Counted from the stretch's first letter, positions 17,122 through 24,246 are shown. The stretch: DNA of 64,000 bases from Tsukamurella pseudospumae (GCF_001575205.1 NZ_LSRE01000012.1:248001-312000); one strand, 5' to 3'. A program made the numbers and translations. Notes: a model not told the origin generated them from the sequence alone.

Positions 17122-17621
17122 GCATACCCCCCGGGGGTGTATAACGGTCTCTGCGCCTTGCCCACGGGCGGAGCGTGGCGCTTGGGGGGCACCCTCCCCA
17201 CTGTTCCTGCCGCCTGCACGGCTCGCTGAGCGACTGGAATGAGCTTTCGGTACTTGACCTTGCGTGTGCGTGCTTGCTCGCTTAGAAGGCGACTCAGGAC
17301 GAGTTCGGCGTCAGCGACCGTGTAGTTGGCACCGCGCCGCCCGTTGCAGGTGCGGCAGAGGACGCGGAGGTTGGCTGTCTCGTACGTCAGCTCAGGGAAG
17401 TCGGCGACGGGGAGCAGATGATCCACCTGTGGGTGCGCGGTGCCGGCGCAGATGTCGCAGAAGGGCTGTGCGGCGCGGAGACGCCTGGAGAGGTTCTTCC
17501 ACCTGCTGGTGTTCCAGTGGGCGCTGGTCTTGTCGCGTCCGGTCTCGGCGGGCGTGCAGGATGTGCACCTGGTGCCGGTGTTGATGATGTCACCGCAGCT
17601 GATGCACGGCCTCGCCGTCAT
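17118..17621 (-). CDS. HNH endonuclease
   Basis: This 167-residue protein opens with CISC...CTSC zinc-knuckle cysteines. Its core is CDICAGTAHPQVDHLLPV, then NLRVLCRTCNGRRG, the ββα-metal HNH with two further CxxC pairs. HNH proteins next to terL are needed for terminase cutting in several phages and are conserved in capsid-forming satellites. The ATG at 17621 overlaps the previous stop. The C-terminal 45 residues are basic. Confidence 0.9.
   Translation of the reverse strand: MTARPCISCGDIINTGTRCTSCTPAETGRDKTSAHWNTSRWKNLSRRLRAAQPFCDICAGTAHPQVDHLLPVADFPELTYETANLRVLCRTCNGRRGANYTVADAELVLSRLLSEQARTRKVKYRKLIPVAQRAVQAAGTVGRVPPKRHAPPVGKAQRPLYTPGGYA
17124..17142. promoter_or_regulatory. 19-bp palindrome at the HNH/terL junction
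   Basis: ATACCCCCCGGGGGTGTAT is a palindrome around one central base with a single mismatched pair. It overlaps the last codons of HNH, just ahead of the terL start at 17121. It resembles operators of CsoR/RcnR-type repressors (TACCCC...GGGGTA) and the smaller palindrome at 13138-13152. It could equally be a codon accident; the protein there reads YTPGGYA. Confidence 0.35.
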
Positions 17622-17800
17622 GTGCAGTCTCCGTCTCGCTGGGGTTTGGTTGGCAGGTAGTCGTCGCCGAAGAGGGACGGCTGACGGTCTTGGCCATCAC
17701 GGTCTTCTCCATCAGCTGCGTCTGCCGCGGCGTGGGTGATGTACGTGGCGGTGAGCCCGTGGGGGAGTTGGATGTGCTCGGTCATGGTGTGCGCTTTCAT
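17618..17800 (-). CDS. Small protein between replication-like and HNH genes
   Basis: This 60-residue acidic protein starts at ATG 17800 overlapping the previous stop; a second ATG lies five codons in. A feature is the motif QPSLFGDDYL near residue 40, like a sliding-clamp (DnaN) binding peptide Q-x-x-L/S-F, which is a speculative reading. It ends in an ATGA overlap with HNH. The function is unknown. It is too short and unlike a small terminase. Confidence 0.6.
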   Translation of the reverse strand: MKAHTMTEHIQLPHGLTATYITHAAADAADGEDRDGQDRQPSLFGDDYLPTKPQRDGDCT

Positions 17801-18756
17801 GAGGCTCGGCGGTGGAGGGTGGAGAGCACGGATTGGAAGAGCGGTACGTCGGGCTCAGGCCTGATTTCCATCAACCAGATGTGGATCCCGTTGCGGGTTT
17901 GGGGCCTGGTGGATTCGCTGTATGCGGTGAGTAGCCAGTCGACTGTGCTCCGCACGGCGTCGTCGGCGAGGTCGGTGAGGCCGGCGAGGTTGTTCTCGTC
18001 GACGATCTGTTGCGCGATGTCTTCGAGTTCGACGATGAGGTCTCGGCGGAGGAGGTGTTGCCACTCCGCGTAGCGGGGGGCGGTGGTCTTCTTGTCCTCG
18101 GGGATGAAGGGTTGGTTCTTCTCGACGAAGATGCTGGCGGGTCGGATCGCGGTGGTCTCGCGCGCGCTCGCGCCCGTGTCTACTAACGCAACGCCCCCAG
18201 CGAGCGGATCTATTGGTAGCGGATTTATTGGAGCGGGTTTATTGGGTAGCAGCCCACTGACGGTTGAGGCGTGTGGATCTGACGGTTGAGGAACGCTGGA
18301 CTGACGGTTGACATCGGTCTCAACAGGTAGCCCACTGACGGTTGAGGCGGATTCCTCCACAGGATCAACCGTCAGTGGGCTGTCGGTGGCGGGTGCGTCA
18401 CGGTTAGCCTGAGTGGCACTCATGCTTATCGAGAACGTCAGCTCGTAGGCGGATGCCCACTTGCGGCCATCACCTGACCGACCGCCGCGGGCGGTACGAC
18501 GCAGTAGACCGAGGTCGACAAGCGACTTGAGCGCGAGGCGCGCACTGGTCTTCCCCATGCCGGTGGTCGCGGCCAGCGACTCGTACCCCAGGAAGATGTC
18601 CCGCCCGTGCTCGTCGGCCTTGTTGAATGCCTCGGTGGCCGCGTACAGCTGGGTGGCCGTGAGTCCTGGCGTCCGGGTCACCTGCTTGAGCCAGTTGAAC
18701 TTGAACGCCCCCGACCGCCCCCCACGGTCGGGGGCGGCCTGGGTGCTACCGGTCAA
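17797..18756 (-). CDS. Winged-helix replication-initiator-like protein
   Basis: This 319-residue protein starts, in my reading, at TTG 18756, which overlaps the previous stop (TTGA) and has AAGGA upstream. The N-terminal domain (FKFNWLKQV..., then LAATTGMGKTSARLALKSLVDLGLLRRT) is a winged HTH as in phage replication or plasmid initiator proteins. Residues 130-210 are a low-complexity Ser/Thr/Pro linker with the repeated STVSGL segment (three times). The C-terminal 80 residues are helical. It is the likely replication or origin-binding protein of the element; this is not proven. Confidence 0.6.
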   Translation of the reverse strand: MTGSTQAAPDRGGRSGAFKFNWLKQVTRTPGLTATQLYAATEAFNKADEHGRDIFLGYESLAATTGMGKTSARLALKSLVDLGLLRRTARGGRSGDGRKWASAYELTFSISMSATQANRDAPATDSPLTVDPVEESASTVSGLPVETDVNRQSSVPQPSDPHASTVSGLLPNKPAPINPLPIDPLAGGVALVDTGASARETTAIRPASIFVEKNQPFIPEDKKTTAPRYAEWQHLLRRDLIVELEDIAQQIVDENNLAGLTDLADDAVRSTVDWLLTAYSESTRPQTRNGIHIWLMEIRPEPDVPLFQSVLSTLHRRAS

Positions 18757-19208
18757 GCGTCCTTCTCGGCGTAGGCGGCGTCGAGCGCGGTGACCACCTT
18801 CGTCATCGCGTCCAGGGCCGCGTGCCACTGGTGAGGCTGGTGGCCGATTTTGATGGTGGCGCCGTGCTGCGGAGTGATCCACAGCTCAGTCACGATCTCC
18901 GGTCCCCAGTCGCGGTCGGCGACGGCGATGAACTCGACCCAACCGGTGTCGGAGTCGCCGTCGACGGTGACCACCTCGTCGGCCAGCCACTCGGTGTCGA
19001 CGCCCTTCTCGCGGACGATCCACGGGGAGGTCTGGGTGGTGGCGGTAGACTTGGTCATGATCGGCTCCTTAGGTGGGGTGTGGTCGGTTGCCTCGGATCT
19101 CGTGCCTGCAAGCTGGTGATCCGGGGCATTCCGCGTCTTGCGGAGGTCTTCGGTGTGGTCGTCCTCGACGAGTCCGAGGTCGCAGTGGGATTCCTGGGGT
19201 CTGTTCAC
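18753..19208 (-). CDS. Unknown element protein with two good starts
   Basis: GTG 19208 overlaps the preceding stop and follows a perfect AGGAGG, giving 151 residues. An in-frame ATG at 19058 also has a strong AAGGAG and gives 101 residues. The shared part is acidic and beta-rich with several Trp (SPWIVREKGVDTEW, ELWITPQHGATIKIG). There are no membrane segments and no recognised family. The 50-residue N-terminal extension is polar and disordered-looking. Both forms may be made. Confidence 0.65.
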   Translation of the reverse strand: MNRPQESHCDLGLVEDDHTEDLRKTRNAPDHQLAGTRSEATDHTPPKEPIMTKSTATTQTSPWIVREKGVDTEWLADEVVTVDGDSDTGWVEFIAVADRDWGPEIVTELWITPQHGATIKIGHQPHQWHAALDAMTKVVTALDAAYAEKDA

Positions 19209-19540
19209 GGTTCCTCCTGGGCGAGTGCGGCGAGGTGTGAGTGCCAGGTCGCTGTCTCACCGGTGATGTCGGTGTGGACGGTCGCGCGGGCCCGGTCCTC
19301 ACGGGGGATGCGGGCTGCGGCGTGCTGCATCCCGCGTTCGATGAGCAAGGCGCGCAGGTAGACCTCGAGCGCTTGCCCCGCCGGCTCAGCCTTCAGCTCG
19401 TACGCCCGCACGGCCCGTGTGATCTGCGACTGCGACCAGGTGATGCCAGCGCGGTCAAGGATCTGGTGTGCGCGCTCACGGTTGCGGGCAGGCTTCACCG
19501 CGGTCTCTCCGTCTCGGACGGAGGTGGTGGGCAGGGTCAT
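19205..19540 (-). CDS. Unknown helical element protein
   Basis: This 111-residue protein starts at ATG 19540, directly after the excisionase stop. It is helical and Ala/Arg-rich with a possible HTH-like segment (ITWSQSQITRAVRAYELKAE). It is part of the early operon between excisionase and the replication-like gene. No family is recognised. Confidence 0.65.
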   Translation of the reverse strand: MTLPTTSVRDGETAVKPARNRERAHQILDRAGITWSQSQITRAVRAYELKAEPAGQALEVYLRALLIERGMQHAAARIPREDRARATVHTDITGETATWHSHLAALAQEEP

Positions 19541-19708
19541 CTACGCCGCCGCCTCAAGCCGTGCCACATAGTCCGCGATCTGCTTGTCAGTGCTGAACCG
19601 GCGGGAACGGATCGTCACCGAGGCCAACTCGCCGCTCTTCCATAGCGCGAACACGGTCGATCGGCTCACGCCGCCGAGCTGACCGCTCACGCCCTTCCAG
19701 TCATTCAT
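19541..19708 (-). CDS. xis: Excisionase-like HTH protein
   Basis: This 55-residue protein has the AlpA/Xis-type winged helix: GVSRSTVFALWKSGELASVTI, then RSRRFSTDKQIADYVARLE. ATG 19708 follows GGGGTAGGT. It is the first gene of the leftward operon and faces the divergent repressor. In satellites such proteins act both as excisionase and as early activator, so this gene may be the switch. The length is normal for the family. Confidence 0.8.
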   Translation of the reverse strand: MNDWKGVSGQLGGVSRSTVFALWKSGELASVTIRSRRFSTDKQIADYVARLEAAA

Positions 19709-19728
19709 ACCTACCCCATGTTCCTATG

Positions 19729-19845
19729 GCGAACAGATGATGGAATCTATCTGGTGTTTGTTCGCGTTTGAACGGTAGCACGGGCGTGTTCGCTAGCGCC
19801 AGCACGATCATGGAGAGTTGTGACAGAATGTGCCTGTGGCGAACA
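19729..19845. promoter_or_regulatory. Divergent operator region with four GCGAACA half-sites
   Basis: GCGAACA occurs at 19729-19735 and 19839-19845, and its complement TGTTCGC at 19759-19765 and 19787-19793. All four lie within 117 bases between the excisionase operon and the repressor gene; the last copy lies inside the first codons of the repressor. The arrangement is that of a temperate genetic switch, with the XRE protein as the expected ligand. Confidence 0.6.
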
Positions 19846-20471
19846 AAACTGAAGGCAAGGCTGAGACGTGGGGCGACCAGATCGGCGCCCGACTAGGAGT
19901 CGGCGTGAAGCGAGCGCGGATCGCACAAGGGCTCACCGCCGAGCAACTGTCAAAGCGCACCGATGAGCTGGGTTACAGGATTCCACGGGTGACCATCTCG
20001 AAGATTGAGAACAACATCCGCGGAGGTCGCACCGACATTGCCGAGATCTCGATACTTGCAGTGGCACTAGGGGTGTCGCCGCTGGTCCTCGTGTACCCCG
20101 ACCTTGATGACACGCCCGTCCAGTTGTATCCCGGGGTTGAGTGGCCGGGGATCAGCGCCGCCCTGTGGGCTACCGGTTCGCACTTCGCGAGCGGCCCTGT
20201 GCCACCGAATTATGCGGCCCACGCTTACGTCACGACAGCCTTCGAAGTGGACAGGCTGAGGACGGATCTGGATCTTACGACCAGTCTCCTAGGGAAGCTG
20301 AGCGGGAAGTCTGAGCCGGACCGCGTGCGCGACACTATGAGACGGCAGGAGCAGATTCACGATCTCCTCAAGGAACGAGAACGCGATCTAGCGGAGCTGC
20401 GGGAGAGTTGGGTGTCGGGACCTAAGGGCTACGCGCTGGAATCCTCGCTCGTCGAGGCGACCGATGGCTAG
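19830..20471 (+). CDS. XRE-family repressor
   Basis: This 213-residue protein has an N-terminal HTH_3 domain (about residues 17-80: RLGVGVKRARIAQGLTAEQLSKR...VTISKIEN...ISILAVALGVSPLVL). A C-terminal coiled-coil (RLRTDLDLTTSLLGKLSG... to LLKERERDLAELRESW) is probably for dimerisation. The start is GTG 19830 or GTG 19836. It overlaps the integrase ATG by eight bases, so repressor and integrase form one operon. It should hold the leftward operon silent. Confidence 0.85.
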   Translation: MPVANKTEGKAETWGDQIGARLGVGVKRARIAQGLTAEQLSKRTDELGYRIPRVTISKIENNIRGGRTDIAEISILAVALGVSPLVLVYPDLDDTPVQLYPGVEWPGISAALWATGSHFASGPVPPNYAAHAYVTTAFEVDRLRTDLDLTTSLLGKLSGKSEPDRVRDTMRRQEQIHDLLKERERDLAELRESWVSGPKGYALESSLVEATDG

Positions 20472-21630
20472 GCAGCAGCTCCCGCGGGGCATCACGAAGG
20501 TGGCGGTCGCGAACCGGCGCACCGGGAAGCTGGAGGACCGGTGGCGGGTGAAGCTCAACCCCGTCGACGCGGCCGGTGAACGCCACCAGGTCAACCGGTC
20601 GTTCACCACCGAGCGGGAGGCACGGGCCTTCCACTCCGAGACGCTGGGCGCGATGCAGGCCGGCACCTACGTCGCGGTCTCCAAGCGCACCGTCGAGCAA
20701 GCGTGCAAGGCGTGGCTGGAATCCCGCCACAACCTGAAGGCGACCACACGGACCGGCTACGCGACAGCGCTGCAGCCCGTCCGGGACCGGTACGGCTCGA
20801 CGCGGCTGCAGGCACTCACCAAGGACGACTTGGACTCGCTGGTCACCGACCTCCGGGCTGGGGAAGTCGAGGGGCGCAGACGGGCGTTCAAGGCCAGGAC
20901 GGTGAACAAGATGCTCCGCGTGCTCGAGCAGGTCATCGACTCCGAGCTGAAGCAGGGCAACGTCGTGCGCAACGTCGCGGCGTTGGTCGAGCGCATCGCG
21001 GTCGACGATGCCGCCGAGTACCGGACGCTGACCGAGGCGGAGATGCTGCGCGTACTCGATCACCAGTGCCGGGAGCGGCACCTGTGGACTTTGGCCCTGT
21101 ACGGGCTGAGGCGGGGCGAGATCGCGGGTCTGCGGTGGGAGAACGTCGACCTGAAGGCCGGCACGGTGACGATCTCCGAGGCGCGGGTGTACGCGGGCCC
21201 GGACCTCGGCGTCGTGGTCGAGACCCCGAAATCGAAGCGTTCGCGCCGCACCCTGCCGATGCCGCCGGACGTGGTGAAGGCGCTGAAGGCTGCACGTCGC
21301 GCTCAGCGGGCCGAGAAGGTGGCGTTGGGCCCGGCGTACGCGGGCGGGGAGTACGTGGCCTGTGACGAAGCTGGGCGGCCGTACGACCCCACCTGGATCT
21401 CGGACGCCTGGGACCGGATGCTGAAGAAGCTGAAGATCGACCGCGTGCGCCTCCACGACGCGCGGCACACCTGCGGCACGCTCATGCACCTCCAGGGCGT
21501 GCCCATCGCGGTGATCTCGGCGTGGCTGGGACACGCGAGCGCGGCATTCACGCTGGCCACGTACGTGCACAGCCAGGACGACGCCCTGAAGGCGGCGGGG
21601 CAGAGTTTGCGACCAGTTGAGGCAATCTGA
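20464..21630 (+). CDS. int: Tyrosine integrase
   Basis: This 388-residue phage-type integrase has an N-terminal arm-binding domain (RVKLNPVDAAGERHQVNRSF) and a SAM-like core-binding domain (residues 70-180). The catalytic domain carries Arg in YGLRRGEIAGLRW (about 214), HDARH (about 329-333), LGH near 357 and the nucleophile Tyr in ATYVHS at about residue 367. All catalytic residues are present. It lies 54 bases from attR, as is usual for tRNA-targeting elements. Confidence 0.95.
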   Translation: MARQQLPRGITKVAVANRRTGKLEDRWRVKLNPVDAAGERHQVNRSFTTEREARAFHSETLGAMQAGTYVAVSKRTVEQACKAWLESRHNLKATTRTGYATALQPVRDRYGSTRLQALTKDDLDSLVTDLRAGEVEGRRRAFKARTVNKMLRVLEQVIDSELKQGNVVRNVAALVERIAVDDAAEYRTLTEAEMLRVLDHQCRERHLWTLALYGLRRGEIAGLRWENVDLKAGTVTISEARVYAGPDLGVVVETPKSKRSRRTLPMPPDVVKALKAARRAQRAEKVALGPAYAGGEYVACDEAGRPYDPTWISDAWDRMLKKLKIDRVRLHDARHTCGTLMHLQGVPIAVISAWLGHASAAFTLATYVHSQDDALKAAGQSLRPVEAI

Positions 21631-21647
21631 GGCACTAACCCTCGGCT

Positions 21648-21678
21648 GAGGCGGCTTCGCGGGGGTCGAAACCGCCTC
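21648..21678 (+). terminator. Hairpin after integrase
   Basis: GAGGCGG and CCGCCTC pair outside an inner TTCG/CGAA stem, 17 bases after the int stop and just before tRNA-Thr on the other strand. It lacks a T-run. It would insulate the convergent integrase and tRNA transcripts. Confidence 0.6.
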
Positions 21679-21683
21679 TGACC

Positions 21684-21758
21684 TGGAGCCCCCCGTCGGG
21701 ATTGAACCGACGACCTTCGCTTTACAAGAGCGGTGCTCTACCACTGAGCTAGGGAGGC
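21684..21758 (-). tRNA. tRNA-Thr (anticodon TGT)
   Basis: The 75-base gene includes an encoded CCA. Acceptor GCCTCCC pairs with GGGGGGC (one T-G), the D-stem is GCTC/GAGC, the anticodon loop is CTTGTAA with TGT, and the T-arm is GTCGG-TTCAATC-CCGAC. The outer anticodon-stem pair is C-A; the other four pairs are canonical. The 3' half is supplied by the integrated element (attR). The gene remains functional-looking after integration. Confidence 0.95.
21685..21729. repeat. attR, right 45-bp direct repeat
   Basis: This copy is identical to 11278-11322 and lies inside tRNA-Thr. The base before it (T at 21684) completes the encoded CCA, which the left copy lacks, so this 3' end came from the element. 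Confidence 0.9.
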
Positions 21759-21799
21759 GTGGCCCTGAGGCCGACGGCACACAGCATATCGTGACCAGC

Positions 21800-22678
21800 A
21801 TGAGTGACTCCTTCGAGACCATCAGCTGGACCATCGACGACGACGGCATCGCCACGCTGGTGCTGGACCGCCCGGATCAGCTCAACGCCTTCAGCGTGAC
21901 GATGGCCCGCGAGCTGACCGAGTTCTTCGAGGTGCACGCCCACAGTGACGAGATCCGCGCCGTCGTCGTCACCGGCGCCGGCCGTGCCTTCTGCGCCGGG
22001 ATGGACCTCACCGGAGAGGGCAATGTCTTCGGCCTCGACGAGTCGGTCCGGCCGACGCCCGAGGAGTTCGCCGCGCACTACGACGAGGAGCCCTACAACA
22101 CCGGCGTCCGCGACACCGGCGGCAAGCTCACGCTCGCGATCCACTCGCTGCCCAAGCCGGTCATCGCCGCGATCAACGGCCCGGCTGTCGGCATCGGCGC
22201 GACCATGACGCTGGCGATGGACACCCGCCTGGCCTCGACCAAGGCCCGCATCGGCTTCGTCTTCGGCCGCCTCGGCATCGTCATGGAGGCGTGCTCGAGC
22301 TGGTTCCTGCCGCGCATCGTCGGCCCCGCGCAGGCCCTCGAGTGGGTCTACTCCGCCGACATCCTCACCGCCGAGCAGGCCCGCGAGGGTCGTCTGGTCC
22401 GCAGCCTCCACGAGCCCGACGAGCTCGTCCCCGCCGCGCAGGAGCTCGCCCGCTCGTGGGTGAAGGGCCGCTCCGCCGCGGGCGTCGCGATCAACAAGCA
22501 GCTGATCTACCGGGGCCTGGGCGCCGCGAAGCCGCTGGACCAGCACCTGATGGATTCGCTCGGCATGTACTACACCTCGATCGGCGACGGCAAGGAGGGC
22601 GTGGCGGCCTTCCTGGAGAAGCGCGATCCGGCGTTCACCGCGAAGGCTTCCGAGCTGCCCCGCATCGTCGCGGACTGA
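21800..22678 (+). CDS. Enoyl-CoA hydratase/isomerase family protein
   Basis: This 292-residue crotonase has LDRPDQLNAFS (about 27-37), the oxyanion-hole segments GRAFCAGMDL and NGPAVGIGATM, and a C-terminal helical tail. Such enzymes hydrate or isomerise enoyl-CoA in fatty-acid or side-chain degradation; the exact substrate is unknown. The ATG at 21800 (or GTG 21791) lies only 41 bases from the divergent tRNA-Thr start. Confidence 0.85.
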   Translation: MSDSFETISWTIDDDGIATLVLDRPDQLNAFSVTMARELTEFFEVHAHSDEIRAVVVTGAGRAFCAGMDLTGEGNVFGLDESVRPTPEEFAAHYDEEPYNTGVRDTGGKLTLAIHSLPKPVIAAINGPAVGIGATMTLAMDTRLASTKARIGFVFGRLGIVMEACSSWFLPRIVGPAQALEWVYSADILTAEQAREGRLVRSLHEPDELVPAAQELARSWVKGRSAAGVAINKQLIYRGLGAAKPLDQHLMDSLGMYYTSIGDGKEGVAAFLEKRDPAFTAKASELPRIVAD

Positions 22679-22748
22679 CGTCTCGCCCTACGCCGGTGCG
22701 CTCCACACCGCTCGGGGGACGTGGGGGCGTCCCGCGGCCCCTGTCATC

Positions 22749-22793
22749 CTGACCGTCACGGTCAGCCGTCGCCGACGGTGGCCGTCACGGTCA
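22749..22793. promoter_or_regulatory. Palindrome plus direct repeat upstream of the VOC gene
   Basis: CTGACCGTCACGGTCAG (22749-22765) is a perfect palindrome around one base. Its core CCGTCACGGTCA is repeated at 22782-22793. The 29-base spacing, close to three helical turns, would suit cooperative binding of a regulator ahead of the VOC/GNAT genes. No regulator gene lies nearby. Confidence 0.4.
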
Positions 22794-22888
22794 CGACGAC
22801 AGTGCGGCCGGATCGACGTGCACCGGCATCGGTCCCCGCGCCGTCGGTAGTGCCCTGTCCGCGCCGGCCACGGCCTACGCTGGAATCC

Positions 22889-23299
22889 ATGGCACCTCCC
22901 CGCTTCCGGCAAGTGGTCCTCGACGCCGCGGACGCCCGACGGTCCGCGGAGTTCTACCGTGAGCTCCTCGACCTGGCCTATGTCCCTGGCGACGAGCCGC
23001 GCGAGGGCGTCCCGGACGACGATTTCCTCGTCCTGACCGGGCCCGACGGTCGGCGCCTGCTCGCGTTCCAGACGGTGCCCGCCTTCGCCCGCTCCACCTG
23101 GCCCGCGATGGACGTGCCGCAGCAGCTGCACCTCGACCTCGCGGTCCGCGACCGCGACGAGATGCAGGAGCACCACCGCCGGGTCCTGGAGTTGGGCGGC
23201 ACCCTCGTCGAGGACCGGTTCGACGATCCGGTCGAGGCGCTCCGCGTCTACGCCGACCTCGACGGCCACCCGTTCTGCATCTTCGTCGCCGAGCAATAA
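22889..23299 (+). CDS. VOC (glyoxalase-like) family protein
   Basis: This 136-residue protein has the paired βαβββ pattern: FRQVVLDAADARRSAEFYRELL at the N-terminus, then LHLDLAVRD in the middle and a closing DLDGHPFCIFVAEQ. Members include dioxygenases, fosfomycin-type resistance proteins and glyoxalases; the specificity is not readable. It lies 10 bases upstream of the GNAT gene and is probably in an operon with it. Confidence 0.85.
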   Translation: MAPPRFRQVVLDAADARRSAEFYRELLDLAYVPGDEPREGVPDDDFLVLTGPDGRRLLAFQTVPAFARSTWPAMDVPQQLHLDLAVRDRDEMQEHHRRVLELGGTLVEDRFDDPVEALRVYADLDGHPFCIFVAEQ

Positions 23300-23309
23300 G
23301 CTGAACCCC

Positions 23310-23798
23310 ATGGAGATCCGCGACGCGCAACCGTCCGACCTGCCGGCGATCCTCGTCATCCACAACGACGCCGTGGAGAACTCGACGGCGATCTGGACCG
23401 AGGAGAAGGCCGACCTCGCCGAGCGCGAGGCGTGGCTGTCCGCGCGCCGGGGCGCCGGGTTCCCCGTCCTCGTCGCCATCGTTGACGGTGAGCTGGGCGG
23501 ATACGCCTCGTACGGACCCTTCCGCGCGAAGAGCGGGTACAAGCACACCGTCGAGAACTCGGTGTACGTGGCGGACGGCTTCTACCGGCGCGGCATCGCC
23601 GAGGCCCTGATGAAGGCGCTCATCGAGCGCGCCGAGCAGTCCGACGTGCACGTCGTCGTCGCGGCGATCGAGGAGTCGAACCACGCCTCGGTCGCTCTGC
23701 ACCGCAAGCTCGGCTTCCGGGTCACGGGCCAGATGCCGCAGGTGGGCTACAAGTTCGGTCGCTGGATGGACCTGGTGCTCATGCAGAAGATCCTCTGA
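23310..23798 (+). CDS. GNAT acetyltransferase, phosphinothricin/methionine-sulfoximine type
   Basis: This 162-residue protein has the subfamily hallmarks IHNDAVENSTAIWTEE, YASYGPFRAKSGYKHTVENSVYV, the acetyl-CoA loop RRGIAEALM and NHASVALHRKLGF. Homologues acetylate methionine sulfone, sulfoximine or phosphinothricin-like amines. Its last 20 bases overlap the convergent membrane-protein gene. Confidence 0.88.
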   Translation: MEIRDAQPSDLPAILVIHNDAVENSTAIWTEEKADLAEREAWLSARRGAGFPVLVAIVDGELGGYASYGPFRAKSGYKHTVENSVYVADGFYRRGIAEALMKALIERAEQSDVHVVVAAIEESNHASVALHRKLGFRVTGQMPQVGYKFGRWMDLVLMQKIL

Positions 23799-24246
23799 CC
23801 GTCCGCACCACCCCGGACAGCACGACGGCCAGCGCGATCGCGACGAGCAGCGCGATCGTCGCCACCCCGTAGGGCTGGTCCAGCACCGTCGGGTTCAGCG
23901 CGCCCTTCCCGGGTGGGCGTGGCAGCGCCACGGCGGCGGCGAGTGCCGACACCGTCGCCGCGGCCAGCGCGCCGCACAGCGCCCCCGGCCACCACGCGGG
24001 CGGCAGCACCCGCAGTGCGGCGTGCCCGGCGAGCAGGCACAGCGGCGCGAACACCCCGTCGTGCGCGACGAGGATCGCGACCGCCCACAGCGCCGCAGAC
24101 AGCAGGTCGCGCGGCGGCAGGTCCGTCAATCGCAGTGCGCCGTAGACGATCAGGCCCACGCCCGCCGCAACGAGCAGGGCCCGCAGTACCGTCACCGCTG
24201 TCCCTGCGCGTCCCGTGCCCGACGGTTCCGTGCCCACCTCCGTCAT
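23779..24246 (-). CDS. Four-helix membrane protein
   Basis: This 155-residue protein has about four hydrophobic segments (VLRALLVAAGVGLIVYGA; LLSAALWAVAILVAH; LCGALAAATVSALAAAVAL; ATIALLVAIALAVVLSGVV) and little else. The ATG at 24246 overlaps the Mo-oxidoreductase stop. It is the last gene of the operon starting at 27308. The function is unknown. Confidence 0.75.
   Translation of the reverse strand: MTEVGTEPSGTGRAGTAVTVLRALLVAAGVGLIVYGALRLTDLPPRDLLSAALWAVAILVAHDGVFAPLCLLAGHAALRVLPPAWWPGALCGALAAATVSALAAAVALPRPPGKGALNPTVLDQPYGVATIALLVAIALAVVLSGVVRTVRGSSA

Larger units (their letters stand above)
11278..21729. mobile_element. 10.45 kb integrated element, candidate capsid-forming phage satellite
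   Basis: The element is bounded by identical 45-bp direct repeats (11278-11322 and 21685-21729), one of which is the 3' portion of tRNA-Thr. It carries a rightward repressor-integrase pair at its right end and a long leftward operon: excisionase, two unknowns, replication-like protein, small protein, HNH, TerL, portal, MuF-like protein, scaffold, small protein, capsid and two connectors. No tail, tape-measure, baseplate, holin or lysin gene is present, and no space is left for them. The size and gene set match capsid-forming phage-inducible islands and the M. tuberculosis phiRv-type elements better than a decayed prophage, because every recognisable gene is intact. Confidence 0.85.

Noticed and set aside
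18181-18380. STVSGL repeats in the replication-like gene as an iteron array
   Set aside because: The repeated DNA (GACGGTTGA on the plus strand) does recur here several times, but it encodes an in-frame linker repeat. Iterons of an origin remain possible, but spacing is irregular and I could not separate the two explanations.
11278-21729. Element as a remnant of a full tailed prophage
   Set aside because: No tail-gene fragments or frameshifted genes were found, and the att sites, integrase and structural genes are intact. A satellite is the better explanation, though a clean deletion cannot be excluded from one sequence.
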